Shown: positions 53,801 through 64,000 of the stretch, piece after piece
Numbering within the stretch: position 1 is the first letter of the stretch
Layout: the number at the start of each line of letters is the position of its first letter
NCBI GenBank assembly: GCA_027186245.1
Contig: CP114483.1
Coordinates: 4,846,001 to 4,910,000 of the forward strand
DNA: 64,000 bases
Direction of reading: 5' to 3'
Origin: Coriaria nepalensis
Taxonomy: Eukaryota > Streptophyta > Magnoliopsida > Cucurbitales > Coriariaceae
Notes under the pieces: generated by a model
Database searches by the model: none
What the model saw: the letters and a program-made list of their open reading frames with translations, nothing else
Told to the model about the DNA's origin: nothing
Translations under genes and position numbers: made by a program

Positions 53801-53891
53801 TAGCAACCTCGCGTTGTTGACGATGAAGCTCATCGATCTCCTTGCGAAGCTCCTCCTCAGTCTTCTCCACTGCTGCGACGCTGCTTCCCAT
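50823..53891 (-). CDS. Pinin (Pinin/SDK/MemA domain) splicing-associated protein
   Basis: Ten exons, in gene order 53891-53808, 53707-53597, 53389-53324, 53025-52855, 52768-52655, 52423-52352, 52262-52179, 52072-51972, 51653-51569 and 51221-50823. They sum to 1287 nt (428 aa). The N-terminus is a charged helix (TEEELRKEIDELHRQQ) followed by an Arg/Gly stretch and PPAKRRLSS. The Pinin/SDK/MemA domain runs from about residue 180 to 330, with PKNEDPSLINRNKRMLGQLL, FRKEDKK, a long Arg/Glu coiled coil, LFLRWSEHHKKLSHFIRTKA and IYYLPNKPLDEDE. The C-terminus is very acidic (DDDDVEDINIGEDDIIIDD). Pinin is a nuclear protein of the exon-junction/ASAP-PSAP group that influences alternative splicing. All borders are GT-AG and in phase. 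It is head to head with NDC80. Confidence 0.93.
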
Positions 53892-54208
53892 TATTAATGG
53901 CTCGATTTATCGAATAGAAAAGAGGGGAACTCTAGTACGAAGTGTGAAACCCCTCCTCCTCCTCCTCCTTCTCCTCTTCCTCTCTCGCCGGAACCACTAA
54001 AACCCTCGCCGGAGCTCTTTATAGACCGCTTCTCCTGCGCGCTCTCTCTCTCTCTCTGCGCGGCTGCGCCAAAAACTGTTTTACTTGGATTGTCCAAATC
54101 TGAATTCTGAACCAATATTTAGCTCCACCCATTTGTCGTGGCATATGGCCCAAGCCCAAGCCCAATACAAAAATGAAGTGTTACTATGTTAGGCACACTG
54201 ATTAAAAT

Positions 54209-54519
54209 TAGAGATGATAATTTAGGTCGGGCCGGTCCGAATCCATTCAAAATTACATACGGACGTGGACCAGGCATGAAGTATATATCCGCGAGCCGGC
54301 TCAGCCGATCTATTTTAAACGGGTCAAATTCGGCCTGTGGTATACAGGTCACCCGTAATAAACAGTATATCCTCCGATAAACAGTACTATACAGTATATA
54401 TAAACAGTATCATACAGTATACAGTAAACCATATCCTAAAGCCCAGCCCGTTTTTAAATTTTGAGGCCGGATCTAATACAGGCCGAACCGGGTAGGACCG
54501 GGCCGAATTGACATCTCTA
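54209..54519. mobile_element. hAT-type MITE inside the Pinin/NDC80 promoter region
   Basis: The inverted ends read TAGAGATGATAATTTAGG (left) and TAGAGATGTCAATTCGG (right, reverse complement). They are followed inward by GGTCGGGCCGG and by GGCCCGGTCC. The flanking octamers attaaaat and attgaaac match at six of eight positions, consistent with a worn hAT target duplication. The 311-bp element has a core with several (A)ACAGTATA units at 54361-54425. No coding sequence. Confidence 0.75.
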
Positions 54520-54613
54520 ATTGAAACAGACCGTTGAACGGATTACTTTGGCAGTTACTTTCCTATAATTCTATTTTTTCAAAAGAGAAAATCGAAAATA
54601 AGTTCGCGGGCGG

Positions 54614-54620
54614 TATATAG
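54614..54620 (+). promoter_or_regulatory. TATA-like string before NDC80
   Basis: TATATAG, about 95 bases before the start codon, in a GC-richer local context and after the MITE. It is the best TATA candidate; no transcript data are available to confirm it. Confidence 0.35.
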
Positions 54621-54714
54621 ATTTCCCCCCATTTTGCCATTAAAAATCAGAATAAAAAGTTGGAAGAAATTCGAAGAGAGAGAGAGAGACAGAAGTGTGA
54701 TAAGAGAGAGAAAG

Positions 54715-57360
54715 ATGAGAGGAGCCGGTCGCCGCCGTCCGAAGGAGTCGTTCAACCCAGCGCCACCGCAGACGCCACAGTTCCGCCGTGACTCCGATGC
54801 CAGCTTCGCCAGCAGCCGTCCATCGTCCATCGGAATGGTACGTTCCTCCCTCGCCACTGTAGATATGTACAAAGAGAGATCAGTTCAGCTCTCCGCCGTG
54901 AATACGATCAACACTGCTCTCAAAGAACTCTTCGGTCACCCTAACGTCGTCGTTTTCAAGCCTTTCTCTCCGCCTTCACTCAAAGACCTAATCGAAACCG
55001 TGAATTCGCTCCTACAGTGCCTCGATTACCACCCTACGAAGCTCGAGGATGATCTCCCTATCATTCTGAAAGCCCTAAATTATCCGTTTAAGATCAACAA
55101 GTCGATCCTCAAGACTCCACCTGCTCCTCATCAATGGTATCCGATTCTTGCCCTAATTCACTGGCTGGTTCAGATTGCAATGTACAACCACCACCTCGTG
55201 AATGAATCTCAGCCGTTTATGGAGAGTAACGGTCTTAACGTTTATACTCTGAATGGTTATTTGCATTACATTACCGGAGATGATGATGCGGAGATGGCTT
55301 TAGACAGGGAATTTTTGGAGAGGGTAGAGAGAGAGAGAGATAACGGAGTTGAGCGTTTGAAGATTCTAGGGAATACTATTTCTGAGCTCGAGGCGAAAGC
55401 AGATGAATTGAGGTCGGCACCGCCTCAGAGCGAAGTGTTGATGAAGGAGAAGAGCTTGCTTGAAGAGGATGTGAACAAGTTCCATACGATGATCTCAGGA
55501 TTCAGTGAGAAGATAGAGGAGTTGAAGAAGGTCTTAGAGGAGAAAGAGAAGGGATTGGAGGCAAAAGTGGAGGAGAAGGATAGGATTTGTGAGGAGAATG
55601 AGGAGCTAAAGAGGAGAGTGGAGTCTCAGACGTTTAATCCAAGGGATGTGGAGAGGATGAGGAGAGAACTGCAGGCAGTTGAGAGGGATATTGGTGAGGC
55701 TGAAGTTTCGAGAAATGCTTGGGAGGAGAAGTCATGGGATCTTGATGCAACTTTAGGGCATAAATTTAAGGAGATTGAAGCATTAGCTATGGAGTGCAAC
55801 CAGGCTATGAGAAGGTTCTCCCTTTTTCTCCACATTCTCTTAGTAATACTTGTGTTTGGTATTTGGTCCTTACATTTTTTCTTATATATCATGGGATCAC
55901 ACATTCGATGCTGCTACGCATGAAAATTTAATCAATTGATGGTAGGAATCTTCCATGTTATGCCCTCCATCGCCTAATCACCAGGATTTTACCCATTCTT
56001 CAGTTAAGGCTTCCGGTTCTGCTGATGAATCTCTTGCTTATGTAAGAAGCATACACTGCGATCATCGGTAGCTAATTGGCATAAAAATGTAAAAACAGTT
56101 TAGGTTTTGTGTCCTTACCTTTTTGGAATCTATATCAAGAGTCTAGTCCAGTAGTTTTTTTTTAATTTTTTTTTGGATAATCTGGCTCTCAAGGTTTGAA
56201 TGTTGATTGCTTGATTCATTGATGAACATCTTCACATTGACATTATTGATTGTGCTTCTCTGACATTGTTCTTTTCTCTCAATTATTGGAAGCTTGACTA
56301 AATTTAACGATTAAGACAGGCATTCTGAAAAGTTGTTGGAGAACTGGTTTTGTTGTTATGTTTCACATGTTTTATTTGGCTAGGAAATTAACCCAACTGC
56401 TTACCATGTTGTTGGATTTACTTGTTTGGTTGTATGACTTGGCTCTCTTTGATGTTAAAACTAGGTTAAAGCTTGATAATGGTATTCAATATACATTGAA
56501 TCCAAAAGGGTCTACAGCAGCTGAGGTGATGGGGGTTGACTATAAAACAACAATTAGGCCTGCCCTGGATGCCTTTGCCGATGCCATAAAGAAAAGCTCC
56601 TTGGAAAAGTTGGAAGATTTGATTTCTCTCAGGCAGCAGTCAAGTGGAAATACTTCACAGATTGACTCTAAAAGAAAGCAAATAGCCGCTCTTGACTCTC
56701 ATATTGCTGAAGTGAGCATACATTAAAACCTATATTGAATGTAGTTGCTACTTAGTTACCTGATTAACATAATTGGTTTATTTCCAGGTGGAAGCTGAAC
56801 TGAACTTGTTGAAGAAGGACACACAAGACTACACTTTAAGGTGCTCGATCGAAGCTAAAAAGATGGTGGATGATCTCGAATCAGAAGCTTATAATGTGGA
56901 TATTATGGAAAGAGAAGCGGCAGAGGTTCTGAAGGTATGTAAAATTGTGTCTTATATTATTACTTTCATCGATTATACTGACTGAAGGGATATAAAATTT
57001 CAGAGTTGAAAAGCATAGGAGAAATGCAAAAACATCTTCATGCCTAAGTTAAATCTAACATTTAGAATATCGCTTTACATAACAGAACAATGATTTATAG
57101 CTAATAAAAGAATTTATGTTTCCATGAAGACTGCAAAACTGAAGCTGCAAGAAGCAGTGAAACAGACCGAAGAAGAAGTTCAGTCGACCGGATGTGAGCT
57201 ACTTGCATTGGTCGACTCCGTCTCCAAATACAAAGAATTCATGGCCTCAAAAATTTCACAGATGAAGAATGATGTTTCCGAAACTGCCCTTGCCGTATCT
57301 AATGCTTACAAGGGTTCCTTCCCTCCACATTTTGGTGTCGTCTTTCCTTCCTCCAGTTAG
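54715..57360 (+). CDS. NDC80: NDC80/HEC1 outer-kinetochore subunit
   Basis: Four exons: 54715-55814, 56465-56711, 56788-56934 and 57130-57360. They sum to 1725 nt (574 aa), close to the plant family length. NDC80 forms the microtubule-binding end of the Ndc80 complex with NUF2, SPC24 and SPC25. The basic N-terminal tail (RGAGRRRPKES...) is expected to contact microtubules. A calponin-homology-like domain follows (about 55-195, with LNYPFKINKSIL and ALIHWLV), then a long coiled coil from about residue 225. The start at 54715 is preferred over ATG 54634 because the upstream part is low-complexity and absent from the family. Exon 1 ends in phase 2 at AG|GTTCTC and joins RLKLDNGIQY in exon 2. The acceptor of exon 4 (ccatgaag|ACTGCA) has a weak pyrimidine tract, so that border is less sure. 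Confidence 0.9.
55946..56041 (+). other. Possible cassette exon in NDC80 intron 1
   Basis: A 96-base segment (32 codons) lies between an acceptor-like ggtag and a good donor, CTTAT|GTAAGA. Inclusion would keep the NDC80 frame and add 32 residues without a stop. In another frame the segment has hydrophilic, coding-like composition (ESSMLCPPSPNHQDF...). Known NDC80 proteins go straight from exon 1 to exon 2 at this point, so it is not part of the standard product. Confidence 0.3.
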
Positions 57361-59875
57361 GTAATTCAAACTTGACTTGCTTTTGTGTGTTTTCACTCTG
57401 CTTTAAATATAATGCTAAGTGATTCTACCTGTAATACGCACTTTAATACAAGTCTCCCTTTTAAGTAAGTAGGGACAGGAAATTGGGCCTACTTGAACTA
57501 AAAAGGGCCTGGATCATATTTGCAATTTGGGCCTGATTATAGTGTATTAGTTCCAATCGGTCTTGTCTAGTAGTTTCATTACTTGGTTTCTAGGTTGCTT
57601 TACTAACCACTCATGAACCATTGAATCTCATTTGCGACCCATATACGCCGACATTGACAGAATCCAGAAGGCAGAAGATTTTTATTTTTCTTATAACTAA
57701 ATATCTATTTAAAAACATTTATTAAAGTGATAGTCAACCTTAGAGATAGATTGAGAGGATATTAAAAATTGAATTCCACTACTTTTCTTTACTTTACTTG
57801 TGTGACACCTAAGCAAACATGTCTTACCATTTAGATCGTATCTATATATATATATATGAAGACTTTTTCGCCTCCTATGGGTTATTAAAATTATAGTCAA
57901 TTTTGAAAAATCCTCCACATTTTTAGCCACCTATTATATTACATTACATTTGGTATTAACAAATTCTCTGTCCGGTCAACCCTTTTGGATTTCTGTTTTC
58001 TTATTGGTTGCATTCACCCTTAGAAGCAAGATTGCTCCTCGGTAACATATAATAAAAATTATATTTAATAAAGTTTTATTGATGTATTTATAAAATTTTA
58101 ATATTTTTAGTCTGAAATTGTAATTTTTAAAAAGTTGAGGGTGTGTGATTCCCAATCCTTACTTTATTTCTACATCTGAGATGAAATTCATAGAGATATA
58201 TGACTTATAATAGAAAGAGCTTCCAACTTTCGTTCGATCTACTTTATAATAAAATAATGCACAAAATTTTTAAAATAAATAAATAAAAATTAAAAATTAA
58301 ACAGTTAAAAGAAAATAAATATGGAGTTGAGACAACAAAATTTGATTTCTCAAGGTCAACAAATTTCAGGCAAAAAATAAAAATAAAAAAAAATTAATTT
58401 TGAAGTATTATTTATTGGCTGGCCGTTAACGACTTTTTCTTTTCTGCTTTTTATTTGAAACATTAAAAAGAAAATATTAATTAATTAATTAATATGTTTC
58501 ACATTTACCTAGAAAATATAATTTTTTATTTTTATTTTTTAGTTAACGTGACAGGTCGTAGAAATTGGATTATTGTATATATATATATATATATATATAT
58601 AATAAATATATATTAAATTAATAAAAAAAAAAAAAGAGATTTCATTATGAAGTCTTACAGTTGACAATTGACATTTGATATTATGAAGGTCTGATTCCTA
58701 AAGTTTAATTTCAGCATGTTATGGCGATTTCCTAAAGGCAGAGGAGATGATGTCAGAGTAGTTGATTAATTAATCAACTAATATGACTTAGTTATGTAAC
58801 TAATTTTCAATTAAGCATTAGAAAAGTGAAGATTAGATTAGATCAATTCCCCAAATTTATAGATCCCAAACTGAAGTTTGGAATCGAAGGGGTGGGGTTG
58901 AAGCTACGATTTAATTTGGTGAATACGTACTTTTTCACTAATTGAATGTTTGTTAGGCAGAAGAAAGAAAATCCAAATAATTGGATGCTTAGATTTATTT
59001 GTACATGCACGTGCAAAATAATATATATATATATATATATATATATTATTTATCTATTAAATTACTTAAAATATAATAAAAATCTTAATAAATTATTATT
59101 TTATTTAAATAATATTATTAACCCATTTTAATTTAAAGATGAGGTAGGAACTAGGTTTTGTATGAAAACAAATTATTTGATGGTTTATAAAGTTGAAATA
59201 ATTAGTGTAATAAATTAATATAAAGTATAGTAATTACTCTTTTATGGTAAGGAAGTTATGAAAAAGAGATAGGGGTGGGTGGGAGTGGGGCCCAACAAAA
59301 GTCAAAGCCGAAATGAGATGAGTCCTCTGTCCTTGTGTGCGCATGTGTGTCAATTAATAGACTGCGTCTTTTAGACTCTTATGTTTGGTCGAAGGAGAAA
59401 GACGGAAGGTAACCTTATCGAAAGAAAAGAAGATTTAAATAAATTTTAAAGTTTATTTTCAGTATTTATAATTATTATTTTTTAATTAAATATTTATTAT
59501 TATTATTATTTAGATAATTTTATAAAAAAAGATTTTTAAAAAAATATATTTATTAATAATAAATATTTAATTAAATAATAAGATTAATATGATAAAAATA
59601 TATATATTTTAAAAATATTTCTTTTTTTCTCTCATTTTAAAAAAAATTGAAAAATTAGATAAAATTTACTTTCCTCTCTCTCATTCTTTTACTCTCTCTT
59701 TGTTAGAAATCCAATCAAATAATAAAAAAAAAATTTCATTAAAAAAAAAAAAAAAGTTTCATTTATACTCTTTTGAAACAAACGAATTTTTATTAAGATG
59801 AGTGTTTGACTTTGGTGCCCCAAAAACTGCATTTATAGCAAACTAGAAGCAATCTGAGAGAAGAGAAAGTAAGAG
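57361..59875. other. Intergenic, very AT-rich
   Basis: NDC80 3' flank, then AT-rich sequence with TA microsatellites at about 57840-57856, 58577-58602 and 59020-59045. 59430-59760 is almost pure A/T. The WRKY promoter must lie in the last few hundred bases, with a 'tttata' string at 59830-59835. No gene was recognised. Confidence 0.45.
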
Positions 59876-62001
<2,126 letters not shown>

Positions 62002-62593
62002 TTAGCTCTATCAATTGCAAATGTCTTGAGAACTGCTAGCTAACTACATATTTTTGTATGCATTAAGGAGTTAACTATACTTGTTTATTATTTGCTGGGA
62101 TCCTATGTGAAAAACTTTCTTTACAAAGAAAATTTGATGAGTTTAGAAACAATGTAATTGTATCATATCATTAGTATTTTTACCATATAAATTTGGCTGC
62201 TTAATTGATAGATAGCAAGTGATCAACTAGTAATGTAAGGTTTCTATTTACTTTATTTTAAATTTTAGATTATTTGTACGCTCGAAAAAAACCAATGACG
62301 TGAAGGACTTTGTTATTATTTTTTTCTCTTATTCTTTTGGTTCGATTGTAGTCATTCTACAGAATTAACGAATGAGAACCTATTTTTTCATTCTGCATTT
62401 TTGACACAAAAACGATTCCATCATCTTTCACATCGACAGAGTGTGAGAATGGATTCAACTCAGCATTACATTAAACTCAGCATTACATGGTGTCATAGCC
62501 TATCAAGGATATACTTACATATTGTCAGTAAGACTTTAAAATGTAAATTACATTACAAACAAGATTGAGAAAGAATACTTTGAAACATGGTAC
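62002..62593. other. WRKY 3' flank; expected separase exons absent
   Basis: AT-rich, non-coding on both strands by eye. It probably contains the WRKY 3' UTR. The exons that should follow the separase exon at 62728-62594 on the minus strand are not seen here. Confidence 0.45.
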
Positions 62594-64000
62594 CTGGTGG
62601 AAATCACCAGCAATTTTCTCAAGATGTCGGGCTAAACTACTACACAAAATCACACTTCCACTGTTACATCTATTCACACAGTAAGAGACAAGGTGAAGAA
62701 ACTCTACTCCAGTATTTGTGTTATGAACCTACAGAAGTGATGATTCATGTTAAAGCAATCTGGAGAGGATGATTTAGTTATGAAAACTATTAATTTGCAC
62801 AGTTAGATCTAGTTCTAGCGTGAGTGTTTACTTCCATCTAACCACTAGGCATATAAACAAAAATCTTCACCCAAATTCATGATCAAAAGGCAAAGATAAA
62901 CCATTTCACATCACACCAATCAGTCCCAACATCCAAGCATTGCATGAAGGCTGTAATCTCTAAAAACTGGGAGCAAAAACTGGATTCATAGCGCAGAGAT
63001 GATATATTCTGATGCTTTTTTGTTAGCACTTACATAAAAGAAGTTCCAGTGCCAGGACTCTGTCCTGGAAGGTTATGAAAAAAAAGAATCTAATTGAAAT
63101 TCTAATTAGCCATGAATATATCTACTTCTTTCCCAAAGCAAAATGGGTCAAATTTAGACTTAACTGTGGTTATTTAAGTAGAATTTAGCTATAGTTACTG
63201 TGAAAAACTTGATACAATGAAGCAATCCCCTTCCTTGCATTGTCCATGTATCAGTTATACATGGATGCTGCCAGATCTAAATAGGAAGCAGCACTAAACA
63301 CCTACGCTGTAGCAGAACCACACATAAACGTGTCACCTAAAATCATGAATCTATTACCTTCTTTTCCTGAATAGAAGAATCCAAGATACATATTAATACG
63401 TCTGTAATGAGCAAGGATCTATCTTGTTGCATTGAAAATAGAGAGGAACACATCCTGCGGGCTAACTGCATAAAAGAGAAGTGTAAGAATAACACAATTG
63501 AATTTATTGTAAATTTCAGGAATAAAAGAATCACATGAACCTTGTAAACTTGATCTTTCATCGATGACTTCGCATACTCCTCTAACGCTGTTGAGCAGAA
63601 CAAACTTATGAGCTTTACATCAAAACATGTAATCTCCCCCACTAAGAAAAGGGCGCAGTTGCCCCCCCATATATATAGCAATTCCTTTCTGAATCTTCTC
63701 GAGTGTGCTAGCATTCAATACACTGCATGTATTAGTTCTTACAAATTATCAGAAAATTTTTATTAAGTTAAAACATTGCTTTCAGACCCCGGAATTCATA
63801 GAGTTTCAAACTAGAAGCCAATATCAAACTCATAAACTTTCAATATTTTCACCCGCCTGAGCCAGGGTCCAGCCTCTTCTACCAAATCAAGCACTCCGTT
63901 ATACTCACCGCCAGCCTTACTGTGACCCATCGCTGCACACTTAACAAGAGATCCAACGATCTCCCCAACCAACAATACGAACTCCTGACCACCCCTGCCT
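62594..64000 (-). pseudogene. ESP1: Separase-like 5' gene fragment (runs off the window edge)
   Basis: Four minus-strand exons match the N-terminal helical region of plant separase, the protease that cleaves cohesin at anaphase. They are 64000-63857 (from the window edge: EFVLLVGEIV, LVKCAAMGHSKAGG, GVLDLVEEAGPWL), 63722-63541 (VLNASTLEKIQKG, CALFLVGEITCFDVK, EYAKSSMKDQVYK), 63465-63358 (LARRMCSSLFSMQQ, ITDVLICILDSS) and 62728-62594 (EFLHLVSYCVNRC, LEKIAGDFHQ). Exon phases match once two defects are allowed for. The donor after 63857 is GC instead of GT. A run of seven G (63662-63668, plus-strand C) has one base too many, shifting the frame in exon 63722-63541. Only 592 bases separate the last exon from the WRKY stop, with no further exons, whereas separase genes continue for many more. 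The copy therefore looks truncated. The catalytic region is absent. The family name is from recalled similarity. Confidence 0.65.

Larger units (their letters stand above)
53892..54714. promoter_or_regulatory. Shared intergenic region of Pinin and NDC80
   Basis: 823 bases between two divergent start codons. The Pinin side has CTCCTC-rich and CTCTCT repeats (53945-54060). The NDC80 side has a TATATAG string at 54614-54620, about 95 bases before its ATG, and a GA-rich leader. A MITE occupies the middle (54209-54519). Confidence 0.5.

Noticed and set aside
54634..54714. Upstream ATG of NDC80
   Set aside because: It would add a low-complexity Lys/Arg/Glu stretch from the GA-rich leader, absent from the family; 54715 gives the expected basic tail.
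63020..63070. Possible extra separase exon (minus strand, frame DRVLALELL)
   Set aside because: Its length of 31 bases breaks the phase, and exon 63465-63358 joins 62728-62594 in phase with good family agreement.

Overview
The window is nuclear DNA of a flowering plant, most likely a eudicot. It is AT-rich, its genes carry many short introns with GT-AG borders, and its protein families are plant types: a SERK receptor kinase, a group IIb WRKY factor, stromal Hsp70 with transit peptides, a p24-delta cargo receptor and a plant Pinin. The species cannot be named from the sequence. Exon borders below were read by eye from splice motifs, reading phase and remembered family alignments. The exon sums of all spliced models are multiples of three.

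Layout. 1-9.7 kb is repeat-rich and holds no intact gene: a dispersed repeat, a hAT-type MITE, a decayed cupin (glutelin/legumin-like) gene, two elements with long terminal inverted repeats, and a decayed 3-hydroxyisobutyrate dehydrogenase-like gene. 10.1-13.0 kb holds a divergent pair: a p24 protein (minus) and a small coiled-coil protein resembling MEE9 (plus). 13.3-18.3 kb holds two tandem, independently broken copies of an ALKBH9/10-type RNA demethylase gene, separated by a hAT MITE with a perfect 8-bp target duplication. 19.5-20.2 kb holds a RING-H2 gene whose frame breaks inside a zinc-ligand codon. 20.9-25.6 kb is a composite repeat with hairpin-forming units, degenerate telomere-like sequence and a possible MULE remnant.

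26.5-31.2 kb is a complete 11-exon SERK3/BAK1-type receptor kinase. 33.7-35.6 kb is a protein with eleven Cys/His-Gly repeats, with a long non-coding leader region upstream. 42.1-50.0 kb holds two intact tandem paralogues of stromal chloroplast Hsp70 with identical exon structure. 50.8-57.4 kb holds Pinin (splicing) and NDC80/HEC1 (kinetochore) head to head, with a MITE in their shared intergenic region. 59.9-62.0 kb is a group IIb WRKY gene. The right edge holds 5' exons of a separase-like gene, apparently truncated and frameshifted.

The genes do not form one pathway; this is ordinary plant gene neighbourhood with active decay and duplication. NDC80 and the separase fragment both belong to chromosome segregation, and BAK1 and WRKY to signalling, but nothing suggests co-regulation. 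I found no convincing new system. The most unusual material is the hairpin repeat family (22-25 kb), an in-frame cassette-like exon in NDC80, a Ser-to-Pro change in one Hsp70 copy, and the several single-lesion broken genes.
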